DNA of 64,000 nucleotides, taken from Macrothele yani. Taxonomy: Eukaryota; Arthropoda; Arachnida; Araneae; Macrothelidae. How positions within the stretch are numbered: position 1 is the first letter of the stretch; each line of letters starts with the position of its first letter. The notes beneath the pieces are model-generated. The model was given only the letters and a program-made list of their open reading frames with translations. It was not told the origin of the DNA and did no database searches. Below, piece after piece: positions 32,720 through 44,689 of the stretch. Where the stretch lies: assembly GCA_039090855.1 (NCBI GenBank), contig CM077005.1, positions 77,620,607 through 77,684,606 on the forward strand, given 5' to 3'. Made by a program: the position numbers and the translations under genes.

Positions 32720-32975
32720 TCTCTGTCTGCAGGACCAAAATAAATGTGTGTTGGCCGTCGCCGTTATTCTGCTACAAGGATGAGTAAAAAATGAATCTGT
32801 GATGGCCGTCGCCGCAATTCTGCTACAGGAATGAGTACAAAATAAACCTGCGGTGTACGTCGCCCGTCGCGGCGATTTTTTGTACGGGATGAGTACAAAA
32901 TAAATCTGAGATGTATGTCGCCGCGATTCTTCTATGGAGATGAGTACAAAATAATTCTGTGACGTACGTCGTCCC
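32720..32975 (+). repeat. Tandem array of about 51-59 bp units
   Basis: ATGAGTACAAAATAAATCTG-like starts recur near 32,779, 32,830, 32,889 and 32,940. Each is followed by a GTACGTCGCC/GTCGCCGCGATTC segment. The array ends in a run of about 22 A (32,980-33,003). A further partial unit lies at 33,137-33,190. Arms of the nearby hairpin family flank it on both sides. Confidence 0.8.
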
Positions 32976-33239
32976 TCGCAAAAAAAAAAAAAAAAAAAAA
33001 AAAATATGATTACGGGAGAAATCTTCACTACGCCTAACTTCCGTTTTTGGAAATTTTGAAAGGTGGAAAACTTGCATCTATGATAGTGTGCAAAATGGTT
33101 TTAATAGGGTTCTGGGGATATCGTTTTTGTCTGCAGGACCAAAATAAATCTGCGGGGTACATCGCCCGTCACCGCGATGCGTACAGGGCTGTAAGTAATC
33201 AATCAAGCCTTAATAATGCCATTTTTTTCTGTAAATAAT

Positions 33240-34630
33240 TAAGCCTTAAACTCATTTTTAATGTTTAATTTCATCAAAAAACTAGTATTTTAATCAATTA
33301 TTGTCCTTTAAAAGGCTTGCTAAGACAGCACTAAAATATATTGATTCCAATGATTGGACCACACAAAAGGTTTTAAATGTTTGATGATCTCCTTTGAGTA
33401 CTTTTGACAGCCTGTTAATGCTTTCTATGTGCTTAGGTAATTTCAAATGTTTTATAAAACAAACTGAATGTGTGAATTCTCTTATTGGGGCTTTTACTAT
33501 GTCCCATGGTTGGTAACCATCACTTAGATGGGAACAAAGTTTTATGAGAAATGAGAAGGGATGAAAACAAAAGCTGGAAAGATGGGGAATGGAGATGAAA
33601 AAACTGAAGAATAGTTTTAGGCAAACTCCTTAATTAGAGATTTCAGTAAGAAGTTGAAAGTACAAAAATAAAAATTTCAGTTTCTTGAAAAGCTACTGCG
33701 CGTAAATGGCTAACAAAGACAAGTTAGAAAAATAACAGATATTACTGTCTGAAAAATCACACACAAATATCATTTACTAGCAAAAACAACGACACTGGAA
33801 CAAACATCTCATAAAATAAAATCAATAATTAATAAAAGAGCATTCTTATAGCAGTTCAGCTATGAGGCACGTGAACAGGGGCATACTGATAGATGAACGG
33901 TTAGAAGTCATCACTTGGACCACTGAACCACAAATAGCACAAAATACTTAAAAAGGTAAACAGTTGTCACCACAAGAGTGCATATTGATTCAATGCTGGG
34001 GAGCAAGAGGACAGTGTTGTGAGATAGTTGCATGTTTAGTGTGTGTAATCATGAGGCATTTTCAGAGAGGCTGTTCTTAGTTCTCTATAGAATAAAATTG
34101 ATATGATATAATTAACTTTAAGCGTATTGTAATATTTTGTGTTGGTGTAAAACTAGAACAATTGTTTTAATTACGCAACATGCACATTTTTGTTACAAAA
34201 ATTTCTGTAAGTTCTAAAGAATTTGAATTATTAACATTTTCAGTAAGGCCTCGACAATATTTTTGCCCACCCCCATTTTTCCAGTACAGCACTGCACATG
34301 AATGCACAGATACAGATATTGGAATGTGAATCCTTCATTAGAAACACAAAAGCTTTATATATATAAAAAAAATGGCTTTATGAATTAACCTGAAAAACAA
34401 GGAGCTATTTAAGTGACAGGGTCTGTAAAGAGGATGTTTTTCATGATTTACCTAACAAAGGAAAAATGTCTTAACTTTGGAAAGTTGTACCTGAAAATCA
34501 CAGTGACAGTGTGACTTTTGTGGGTGTTCAGTCATCCGTTTTGAAACTGGTTTTGTGAAGCACTAAAAATAGATCTTGAAGCACAAAAGAAAACCTCCTG
34601 AATTATCTTTCAACTTAGCTGTACAGATAC
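33240..34630. other. AT-rich stretch without recognisable features
   Basis: I see no coding sequence with family motifs, no terminal repeats and no ordered tandem repeat. A weak pol III box A-like motif on the minus strand near 33,920 lacks a partner box B. Confidence 0.5.
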
Positions 34631-34639
34631 ATGGTTAGT

Positions 34640-35846
34640 GGGATGTTACACCATTCTTCAAGCAGAAACTGCTCCAAGTCCTTGAGAGGTGCAAGAGGAG
34701 GATAACAGGAGCTTATTCTGTTTTCCAACACAGACCAAAGTGGCTCTATGATGTTTAAGTCTGGTGATTGGGGAGGCCAAGGAAGGTGTGAAAGTTCGTC
34801 CTCATGTTCCTCAAATTATGATTGGACATTCCGAGCTCTGTGAATTGAAGTGTTATCAACTTGATAGATGGCATCCCCTGCAGGAAACAATGCCTGAGCC
34901 ATTGGATGTTGCAGAATGTAGACGTACACTGTAAGCGGATAGTTTCCAAATTATTAGCAGATTTTGCAGATAGTTTTTGTTTGTAGATTTAAAAAAATAA
35001 AAATGTTATTAACAGGAATTAAAACACGTAACTCAAGGCTTTACTCAGATTAATATACTTAATTATATTTTAACTTGAAGAACTTTCACTTATTTTTTCA
35101 CATCTTCTCAGTTACTTGTTTTTACAGACATTTCTGGCCTTTATATTTTTTATCAAGGCCTGTTCTTAATGTATAGAAACTGCATCAAAAGTTCTGTTTA
35201 CACAGAAATGATTAAAATTTTGTTGCCAAGTTCCTCTTGTAGTTGCCAGTTATTAAATTAAAATATTTTCCAAATGTATTTTTGAAGACAACTATTTTTG
35301 AAGGTTCAATAATGGAAATGTTTTTGTAGATATAAAAACTTTCTTTAATTTGTCTCTTGTTTTTATGAGGTTATGTAGTCCAATATTTTAATATTTTGCT
35401 ATAAAGGTCCATTTCACACACATTTGTGCACATTCAATTCTAATATATTTATTTTGTCTTAATTAGAATGTGTAATGTTCTAATAATTATTTATTGTTCT
35501 ACTAATCTTTCTTTAAATTATTTTGTTATCGTGGTTTGCACTTCACGGGGTTGCAGCAAGATTTCTGTTTTAATAATTGTGTACGCTGATACATTTTATT
35601 TTTATACAACTCTGGGACTTGGTCAGCCAAAATGGTTTTATACGCCCTGCCAGTCATCTGTTTGTTCAAGGTGATCAGGGAACCTGCTGAAAACCACAAT
35701 ATGACTGCCCAGAGCTTGACAGAACCACAACCATGCTGCATTGTTGGGAGCAGACAGTTTGGGTTGTACACTTTTAACAGTGTTCTCCACATGTCAACAC
35801 GTCCTGTGGTGGGGAATAGTGTGAATGTGGATTCATCCAACAACAT
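34640..35846 (-). pseudogene. Tc1-like transposase, second subfamily, split by about 620 bp of unrelated sequence
   Basis: The first half, on the minus strand from 35,846 to about 35,590, holds LDESTFTLFPTTGRVDMWRT (first catalytic Asp) and SAGSLITLNKQMTGRAYKTI. After an AT-rich interruption (about 34,935-35,590) the frame continues with ALFPAGDAIYQVDNTSIHRA (second Asp, near 34,880). It then has PWPPQSPDLNIIEPLWSVLE (Glu, near 34,760) and LAPLKDLEQFLLEEW. A stop follows RARNVQS. The DD...E spacing is that of Tc1-like enzymes. The subfamily differs from the elements at 9.6 and 59.6 kb (NIIEPLW against NPIEHLW). The nature of the interrupting DNA is unknown. Confidence 0.82.
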
Positions 35847-35919
35847 TGCACATGTCCATGCATTGGCAGTCCGTGTTGGATGCTCCTGGTTGCATTGAAA
35901 CGGTTAAAAATGCAAGAAA

Positions 35920-37000
35920 TCATAGCAAAGGATTAGTACAAAAGTGTTTTTCACATTGAGCCACGTGAAAGGTTTCGGATGTCTCAAAATATTGGGAAGG
36001 CAGCTAGCTGCTATAAAGCTAGATTACAACTGTAGATATTCAACACAAAGTCATAAATTTTTAAGTAGCACTAAATATTTACCAACTAACACTGAGTAGG
36101 GTAACAAAAAACTTGTCTAACAAAACATGAAGTAACTGGTCACAAAATGAACTGGAGCTTACATAAAATTACTGGATGTCAACATGACATGACGTAAAAC
36201 AATAAAAGGAAAACTTCAAATGTGGAAAAGAAGAACTCTGTCAATGACTGCACAGGTAAACTGCAGCTGAAATTATGGTCCCATCTAGTTAACCTTCAAT
36301 GCAGCAGAGATGGCGAGCCTGACAAAGAACATAAATGATCTGTAAAAATTGGCAGGTTTTAAAAATTATATTTTATCCCTCCCAGCCTTATAATGTTGGA
36401 AATTATTATGTGTTTATGTGCTTCCCTTCATTATTGTTGGCATAGAAATGTAGTAATGCCCTTATCATGATTAGTCTTTTTTTTTTTTTTTAGGTTCATG
36501 TTTTCTATATTTCTGCTATGATCACTTTTCACTTGTTCAAAAATTGTCTTAAGTATGTACTTAATGTGTTTTATTAAATTTTAGGTCTAAACATCACGGG
36601 CATTGAAATATTACTGCAAACTCAAGGTTTCTCAATTCATGACAGGTATTTCTTGCACTGATCTTTTCTTATTTAAACATGCAGACATAATTTTTTTAAT
36701 TTGAAAATGGTTTTACAGAACATTATTTAGATCACCACTATACAAAAACATTAATGCAACTTAAAACTAATAGTTTAAAGTTTTAGATTAGGCATTAATA
36801 ATAACATTAATTACAGTTGTGTTTCCAGAACTATTCACATTTAAAGAAAAAGTAATGTCTTTAATACAGCTGCACAGTATGGCATGTGTTTTTTTCAAGT
36901 GCATCTAGCATATTGTAGTTTTGAACATCTCATTGTGAAGTCCTGTCTAAAACACGTTAGCTCAAATAGCTATTAAAATAAACTTGTATATGCTAAAATT
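35920..37000. other. AT-rich stretch without recognisable features
   Basis: No coding motifs, terminal repeats or tandem structure were seen. A T-run lies at 36,478-36,492. Confidence 0.5.
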
Positions 37001-37005
37001 TTTAA

Positions 37006-37092
37006 CCGAGCCTGCAGTGTGATATACATATATTTTGACCGAGCCTGCAGTGTGATATACATATATCTGATAAGCAAAGCACTTATCAGATT
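37006..37092 (+). repeat. 33-bp tandem duplication followed by a 10-bp hairpin
   Basis: CCGAGCCTGCAGTGTGATAT plus ACATATAT occurs at 37,006 and again at 37,039. It is followed directly by ATCTGATAAG / CTTATCAGAT, a perfect inverted pair around CAAAGCA. A second local duplication, AATGGTGGA-TCTGC-TTTAAAAATGGA, occupies about 37,165-37,245. Confidence 0.8.
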
Positions 37093-37458
37093 GTATGTTC
37101 AGAACTCAGTGCAGTAAGTTTTGAAATCTCTTGCATCTTTTAATAAAAATGTACATGTATGCAAATGGTGGAGTTCTGCTTTTAAAAATGGAGGAGTTAA
37201 ATTCAATTCAAATAAATGGTGGACCTCTGCCTTTAAAAATGGATGATTTTTAATGGATGAAATCCAATTGTCTTTACTCAGTAGTAATGATTTTTATATT
37301 CAATTATTTAGTATTGTTGGCAGTAATTCTATGTGCTGATTATTTATTATTTACAAAAGAAGGAAAAACAGTATTACTGCTGCTTTTTGACCTTATATTA
37401 AACACTGGATCTTCATAAATAACAGCAGCTGTGTTCAATTTACCTGTTATGAAACAAT

Positions 37459-38540
37459 ATGATCCCATACATAGCATATACCAAACAACTAGAAGCCCCT
37501 ATGGGATCTGCTCTTTCCGTTGTGTTAGCTGAAGCTGTACTAAGACCTTTGGAGGATTTACTACTGCAGTCGCCAGGACCATCCCCAAAATTATGGCTTT
37601 GTTACGCAGATGATATCTTTTTCACATGGAGTCATGGACTTGAGGCCTTAAAAAAGTTTCTCAATGATCTGAACGCGGCCCATCGTGACTTACGTCTCAC
37701 AGGCGAATACGAAGTTAACGGAACCCTCCCGTTCGTGGATGTACTGGTATCAAGGAGCCCCACAGGAGAACTACACACTCAAGTTTTTTTATAAATCTTC
37801 TCACATGCAAAACCCTATCCTACCTGGATCAGCGGGACCAAGCACAAATACGCGCTCTTCGGACACCGAGAGAACAGAGCCTATGACCTCACATCTACCT
37901 CTGACGATCTTGAAGATGAGCTGCGCAGCCTTCGGGTCCTAGAACACAATGCAGGATACGACATGAGGCATATTGAGCAAATCATCTCTAATGCATCTCG
38001 AAAAGATGAGAGAAGATTGCTAATTGGTCTGACGCAGAGAAGAAAATTTGTTGGGCCCATCCCGTACATTCCTGAGCTTACTTATGCCATCAAAAATTTC
38101 TTAAAAAAGCATAACCTTGACGTTGGTATTCAGTCACCGAAAACTATCACTGCCCTACTCGCACCAAACTGTCGCAATATGGAGGTCGAGAATCAGGCAG
38201 GAGTGTATGCCGTACCTCTCCAATACCTGGACTCATCTAGTAAAGTCTGCATCGGTATGACTAAGAGGTCATTCGAGATCCGTATAAAAGAACACCAGCG
38301 TGATGTGAGGAATAGCAAACTAAGCACAGCTCTAGCTCGGGATGCCGCCAGCCTGGGAGCCTTACCTATTTGATCTGATCTCGCATGTTAGCCCCTTATG
38401 ATGGACCAAGATCTACAGCTGTACGCAAAACTATCGAAATCCTGACGCACCATAAATCCTGCAACACTGACATCACGATGGAACTCTCTCCGATTTGGAG
38501 CAGAATTCTTGGTATACAGCGAGCATGCCCGTCATGAGCA
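37459..38540 (+). pseudogene. Penelope-like element: C-terminal reverse transcriptase plus GIY-YIG endonuclease
   Basis: The RT part (37,459-37,794) has YTKQLEAPMGSALSVVLAEA and the catalytic box CYADDIFFTW (Asp-Asp codons 37,609-37,614), then LRLTGEYEVNGTLPFVDVLV. A frameshift near 37,790 precedes the linker (HIEQIISNASRKDERRLL, KFVGPIPYIPELTYAIKNFL). The GIY-YIG domain follows: AGVYAVPLQYL, then CIGMTKRSFEIRIKEHQRDV near 38,250. After a shift near 38,370 the C-terminus (TAVRKTIEILTHHKSCN, WSRILGI) runs to about 38,535. The N-terminal half is missing. Subfamily features differ from the PLE at 11.4-13.6 kb, so the window holds at least two PLE lineages. Confidence 0.87.
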
Positions 38541-38653
38541 ACATAGCCATTATGAGCTCGTGAGCACTTGAGCTCCTGTTTGATTGTTTGACATATTTGA
38601 ATTACATTTGTCCTTTGATTCTGTTCTGTTTTATCTATTTATTTTTCCGCTGC

Positions 38654-38681
38654 CTGACGAAGCTTCTCGTTGGAAGCGAAA
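38654..38681 (+). ncRNA. Hammerhead-ribozyme-like core in the PLE 3' region
   Basis: CTGACGA (38,654-38,660) fits the conserved CUGANGA box. GCTTC and GAAGC (38,662-38,666 and 38,673-38,677) pair as stem II around TCGTTG, and GAAA (38,678-38,681) is the second conserved box. PLE pseudo-LTRs are known to carry hammerhead motifs, which supports the call. I could not identify a convincing stem III and cleavage site in the following AT-rich DNA, so activity is doubtful. Confidence 0.5.
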
Positions 38682-38719
38682 GCTTGCAAAATAAAAACAA
38701 AGTTTCTACGCCTAATAAA

Positions 38720-40290
38720 GGATCTTTGAGTTTTTGTTTATATTTACTAGGGAGAAAATATTTAAGAATACAAAATTTAATATGATCAGCATTATTGAAT
38801 GTGAAAAAAATAATACTGGCATTAGGGTTCTCAATAATCAAGCACCATGAACATGCAAAGGAGATGGGAAGATTTTAGTAAGAAAATTGAATACTAATAT
38901 AATAGGTACTCAGCTCCTTCAGCCATGTTGCAGACTCTGAAGCTTCATGATACAGTTATAGTTTATAGATGAGTAATATCATACTGAAAGAAAAGTTCTT
39001 CCTCACACTAAAAAATATTTTTCCCTTGCCAAAGTTACTCATATCTACATAATTTACTTGACAAGTTGTTTGTATTTTAGTTAATTTTAGCTTAGCTTAC
39101 AGTACAAATCATATGAATATAAATTCCTTTTTACTGTAATTGGCTGAAGATCTTGTAATGATAGTTACATATTACAAGAGAACTACTGTTTTATTAATTA
39201 AAACACAATATAGAGAAGTCATATACGCAGACCCTATAATAAGTGCATTCAAGAATTATGTTTTGTATCTGAAAATCTATAATCTGATGGTCACATACAC
39301 ACACAATCATTAAAATTATTTGCAGTATACATTACATACTATTGTCCTTGACTGGTATAATCAGCTGTGCAAAATTTTTCACTACATAAATGGCATGTAC
39401 ATTTATTAGATTGTGAGAAATGCTGCTTTTGTATTTTCTGTGATGTCTGAAAACATTTTATCATTGTATATTGTTTTTGCTAACATGACTTGAATGCCTT
39501 ACAGTCATGTCAGATAATGTAATTTTTCCCCAAAGAAATGTGACTCATGAAATATGCTGAAATCTAATTAGCATTATAAGATTTAAGGGCACATAAATTT
39601 TATAATGCTGATACTAGTTAAATTTTATTACTGTCAATGTCATATTTCATGGTCATAGTATTGCAATCATAGCACAACTTGCACATGACTGTTCCTTTGT
39701 ATGTGATCTGTCACAGAAACTGATTTCATTTCCTTATAGGAAAAATTTGTGTTCATCTTCAGAGATTTAATAAGTGCAAACACATGAAACAGAAAAATCA
39801 AATGAAAAGTAACTATTTTATTAAGTAATGTGGTGGGAAAGTGAAAATTCAGTAAAGGATTTATGGGCAGTTTATCAAAATGGTTTGTCATATAGGGTAA
39901 TTGTTTCAAAATTCAATTATTCATCATTAACTTGGAAAAAAATCATGTATGAATCTTAGCACCAATATTTATGAAAGAAAAATATAGTATCAACACTTCT
40001 TGAAGTTATTGCCCAAATTAAGAAGTTAATAATCAAGACTTAACTGAATAATACCATAAATATCCCTGGATACATAGCCCTTCTCAAATGCACCTGTTGA
40101 TGCAGTAGCTCTTGTAGAACACTAGCTAATCCCCTCAACCCCTAAAAAACAACTGCATTTCAGGAGTGGTTGATATTTTACAGTATATCATTAATTAACA
40201 GTTACTTTGTTTTACAAACACAATTGAATTAGAATGTTCAAAGCAAACTGAATTTGCTTGTACCACTTACTGGTCATTCCTATAACACTT
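38720..40290. other. AT-rich stretch without recognisable features
   Basis: No coding motif, terminal repeat or tandem array was seen on either strand. Short open frames at 38,635-38,841 and 39,667-39,909 look random. Confidence 0.5.
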
Positions 40291-40306
40291 CTCAGAAAAT
40301 TTGAAA

Positions 40307-40401
40307 ATCTCATCATCCTGGAGCGAGAATCAAACCCCGCATCTCCCGATTACCAGTCGAGTAAGTATACTAACCATTACACCACCCAGCTGAGACATAG
40401 G
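40307..40401 (-). mobile_element. Short tRNA-derived element with 9-bp target duplication
   Basis: On the minus strand it shows GGGTGGTGTAATGGTTAGTA (box A type) and GGGTTTGATTCTCGC (box B type). AATTTGAAA occurs at 40,298-40,306 and 40,402-40,410. At 95 bp it is little more than a tRNA head, so it is a short SINE or a retroposed tRNA rather than a functional tRNA gene. Confidence 0.6.
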
Positions 40402-40814
40402 AATTTGAAAGTCCTCAGATTTTCGCTAGTCGAAGCATCCCTGCTTCCTTATAGCGCTTTGACCCAATTCCGTGTGGTACTGTGTGTGTCACCAGTACCA
40501 CAGATAATTCAATGAAGAATATTTCTTCCTTCATTGATTTACAATTGAATTAGTCTTTTTTTTTAAAGAATTCAGTTTTGTTTTTAAAGATATATCCAAG
40601 AGTTCCTTGAATATATCTTTAAAAAAAAAATGAATTACAAGAGAATACAGCAAAAACTCTGGGTAAACACACCTAAATGGCAACCAATGTGTTTATACAT
40701 TGCTGAAATGCTGCGTAGTGCGTAGATGGATATAATGGTTTTGTATCCTTATGCTTTCAGTGAGTATCTCATGCATATTAATATAAAATATAAATATATA
40801 TATATTATGACAGA

Positions 40815-43800
40815 TATCATCATCATCATCATCGTCAACCATTATCAATCCACTGCTGGACGAAGGTCTCCCCAAGTTTCCTCCACAACGGTCTGTCTTG
40901 TGCCAGTCTCCTCCATGTCACTCCCGCATATTTACGAATTTCATCCACCCATCTCCCATGTGGTCTTTTTCTGGGTCTTTTCCTGTCCCTTGGAATCCAA
41001 TCTAAAATTTCTTTGCTGTCCATCGATGGTCTGTCCTTCTGGCAGTATGTCCAGCCCATTGCCATTTCAGGGATTTAACTCTGATCATGATGTCTTCCAC
41101 TCTCGTCATTTTTCGGATCCACGAGTTCCTCTTCTTATCTCTCCTGGTTATACCAAGCATGCACCTCTCCATGCTTCTTTGAGTTGTCTGCAGCCTTTGT
41201 ATGTCTCTTTTAGTTAAGGTCCACGTCTCTGCACCATACGTAAGCACTGGAAGGATGCATTGATCAAACACTTTTCTTTTAAGACATAATGGCATATTGC
41301 TCTTGAAAATTATGCTGTTTCTTCCAAAAGCTCTCCAGGCAAGTTTTGTACGCCGATTAATTTCTTCATCAATGTGACCCTCACTTGATATCTGCTGTCC
41401 AAGATAAACATACGTATCTGTTATCTCCAGTTTTTCTCCATCAATCGATAAATCTTCATTTCTTGTAAAAGCATTGAACATCACTTTTGTCTTCTGAAAG
41501 TTCATTTTTAATCCCACTTCTTTACTCTTGTCAGCAAGTTCCTGGATCATACTCTGCAGCTCTGATGGGGTAGTTGCAAAAATGACTACGTCATCAGCAA
41601 AACGAAGGTGGGTTAGATAATCTCCATTAATCTTTATCCCCTTGTTTTCCCAGCTCAGCGACTGAAAAACACCCTCCAATGTGGCATTAAAGAGCTTCGG
41701 AGATATGGTGTCACCTTGTCTCACTCCCTTTCCAATTTTTATGTGTGTTGTATTTTCAAACAGCCGAATCTTTGCACTTGCATTTTCATAGATGTTATTA
41801 ATAATATTAATGTATGCATCTTCAATACCGCAGGATTTCAGAGCCGTGGTAACTGCTGATGGTTTCACCGAATCAAAGGCTTTTTCATAATCGATAAAAG
41901 CCATGCACAATGGAAGTTCATATTCCCTCGCTCTTTCAATTAGTTCTCTCAGTACGTGGATATGATCTATTGTGCTGTAGCCACTCCTGAATCCAGCTTG
42001 TTCTCTCGGTTGAGCCATGTCCAGTGTTACCTTCAAACGGTGTGAAAGAACTTTAGTGAAGATTTTATAAACCACTGATAGGAGGCTGATAGGTCTGTAG
42101 TTCCTGAGATCCTCAATGTCACCTTTTTTATGTAGCAGGATCATTGTAGCATTGTTCCAATCCTCAGGAATCTTCCCTTCATTAAGGCATCGAGTGAAAA
42201 TTTGGGCGAGTACTGTTTCAATTTCTCCACTTGCTTCTTGTATGATGTCTATAGTAATTCCATCTTCTCCTGGAGCTTTCCCCGCTTCATGTTCTTGATT
42301 GCATGAGCAACTTCTGCTGGGAGGACTGGAAGAACTCTGGTACCTTTCATGATGTCTGGAGTACATGTATCATCCCTTTCATATAATTTGGAGTAGAAAT
42401 CTTTCACTCTTGTCAAAATTTCGCCTCTATTTCTTGTTATAGAACCATCTTCTTTCTCAGAGCCATAATCTGTTTTCTTCCCTTACTGAGATGTCCCTTT
42501 GCTATCTTTAGGCTTTGGTTGTTTTCAATTGCTTTCCTCACTAGCTCACAGTTGAATTTCCTTACGTCTTCAGTGATACTTTTTCGTGCTGTCTTGCATA
42601 GCTCTATATATTCCACTTTGGAAGTCACATCTTCTTTAGTTGTCCTCATCTCTCTTCTTTTTTGCATCAACATTTTGGTTTTTCCTGATAATTTGTTTAC
42701 ATGCAACTTGTTCTTAGACCTAGCTAATTTTGTTGCTGTTTCCATAAGAGCTTTGGTTACTTTTCTGTTAACTTCCGAAATATCCACTTCTTCCGATGTT
42801 AGGCCTTCTAAAGCAGAGAATCTGTTCTTCAGTTCCAACTTGAAAGTATTATGGTGTTTTTTAAGGTTGGTTATGTCAATACATTTTGTTTGTCTTATGA
42901 GCTTGCCACGTTCCAGTTTAGTGTTGAGGTGCATCTTACATCTCACCAATCTATGATCACTACCTGTGTTGAACTTGTTCAGCACACTGCAGTCTTCGAT
43001 GACGAATTTTTTGTTACACATAATAAAATCAATTTCACTTGTCGTCCCAATTGGATGTCTCCATGTCCATTTCCTGTGTGGCTTTTTCTTGAAAAAGGAG
43101 TTCAAGATGAAAAATCCTTCTGCCTCTGCAAACTCAACGAGAGTATTTCCACGCTGGTTTCTGTTGCCGTGACCGAATTTACCTACTGAAGTTTCATTCT
43201 GTTGCCGGTGCCCTATTTTTGCATTGAAAATCTCCCATAATTATCTTCAAGTGCTGCTTACCTTTATTATTTAGATGACGAATTTCCTCATAAAATTCTT
43301 CAATTTCTTCTTCAGGATGACTTGTGGTGGGTGCATAAGTTTGAATAATCTGAGCCTGGTATCTTCTCGATAGTTGGATAACGAGTCGTGCAGCTCTGTC
43401 AGAGGAACTTTCAACTTCTACAACTTTATCCTTCAGTTTCTTGTTTATTATAAATCCAACACCACTAGTTCTGCCAGTATCTGTCCCACGATAATAGAAG
43501 AGATGTCCACTTTTCAGTTCAATGAGATCTTCTCCTTTTCTCCTTACCTCACTTAGCCCGACGATGTCCCACTTGATCCTTTGTAGTTCCTCTTCCAATT
43601 CAAGAAGCCTTGAATCAGAAGATAGGAGTGTCCGTTGTAGGTAGCCAAGGTCAGCATCAAATGGCAGCCTAGTCCGGTCCTCCGGGGATTCTTAGCACCC
43701 TCTGCCTTCATGTCGCACTGGCCGCTGCCTTGGCCAGGTACATTCCAGCTGCCGGAGACTGAGGGCCAAGATTTAAGTTGTAGAGTCATTTTGGAGGTGT

Positions 43801-43998
43801 TTGGCCATAACTCACCACGCTGGCCAAGCGGGTTGGTGAGTGTGGGATAGCATTTCCTCTGATCCCGATGGTATAGTTATACCGCTATTTGCGGTCGTCA
43901 GAGCCCCTTTAGTGGGAACAGGATGCACCACGAGAAGGCGGGGTTGACATTTGTCAAGGAGAGGCTGTGATGTTACGCATCACCTGACCTTACATCCC
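40815..43998 (-). mobile_element. RTE-like LINE, copy C, apparently full length
   Basis: It runs from the (GATGAT)n tail at 40,817-40,835 to a GC-rich 5' region that ends at GGGATGTAAGGTCAGGTGAT (minus strand, near 43,990), next to a TATATATA run. This copy alone keeps the 5' leader of about 350 bp (43,640-43,998), including a CCCGCTTGGCCAGCGTGGTG segment. TA-rich DNA on both sides may hide the target duplication. Confidence 0.85.
40835..43660 (-). pseudogene. Endonuclease-reverse transcriptase of LINE copy C, a few single-base shifts
   Basis: Endonuclease: LEEELQRIKWDIVGLSEVRR (near 43,570), SGVGFIINKKLKDKVVEVES, QTYAPTTSHPEEEIEEFYEE, MGDF near 43,230 and SDHRLVRCKMHL near 42,940. Reverse transcriptase: a long open piece (41,002-42,366) with GEDGITIDIIQEASGEIETV, YRPISLLSVVYKIFTK, GVRQGDTISPKLFNA, HLRFADDVVIFATTPSEL and WQWAGHTARRTDHRW. 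Shifts: an extra A near 43,228 inside MGDFNAK, changes near 42,455, and a missing T near 42,285. It is the least damaged copy but still not coding-competent. Confidence 0.87.
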
Positions 43999-44180
43999 AG
44001 ATGTATATATATATATATATATTCTATAAAGAAGATACCTAAGCAAAAAAATACATATATATAATTTTGACTCACACCTAGTACAACATAGAAAAGGTTA
44101 TGTATCTACCTGTGTGAGTAAAAGGAGAAAAGATAAAAAAATATATATATATATATATTTATTCTATATTTTATGGCAGA
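43998..44180. repeat. (TA)n-rich microsatellite block
   Basis: TATATATA runs lie at about 43,999-44,022 and 44,140-44,160, with shorter runs between. The block abuts the 5' end of LINE copy C. Confidence 0.8.
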
Positions 44181-44319
44181 TATATATATAAATGCTTATT
44201 TACAGTAAAAAAATTTCACATTCCACTCCTGTCCAGTATCCTGATAAAAATGTGCTAGAAATGAAAATGGGATTTGGTACAACCACTACAAGAAAAATCA
44301 ACTTTTAAATCAAAATTAA

Positions 44320-44680
44320 AGAGAGAACTAAACTCTTATACAAATCAGGGGTATACGAGATCCCAATCGAAGCTACAAAAAGATCATAGAGAGAAAACAT
44401 TACTAGGATGTACAAAAGAACCGACTGAAAATGCATCTTGATCAGCACATTACAAATTGAAAAGGGAGGAGGGCATGAAGGGTTGGTTTTTATACAGCAT
44501 TACAAAAGAGAATAAAGCACTTGAAGACATCAAGATTGAATCTCAACATCATAATAAACATATTTATTAAAGCTATTACTGAAAGAGAAAATATATATTT
44601 CATTTATAATACTACTAATGCAATAATCCTCTCATACTCCTGGGAATTGCTTGAAAAAGAAGTCAGGACAAAAAGACCAA
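44320..44680 (+). pseudogene. Degenerate PLE GIY-YIG remnant
   Basis: Across frames one reads KSGVYEIPIEATKRSY (near 44,345-44,390), a GIY-type start, then KNRLKMHLDQHITN (44,420-44,460), and finally NAIILSYSWELLEKE (44,620-44,665). The last piece parallels PYDLSYAWRNLIETE of the PLE at 12.7 kb in order and spacing. The central YIG residues are lost. This is a third, much older PLE trace. Confidence 0.45.
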
Positions 44681-44689
44681 CTCTGGGTA

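Noticed and set aside
33880..33960. Minus-strand tRNA-like motif
   Set aside because: A box A-like stretch is present but no box B or cloverleaf pairing could be made.
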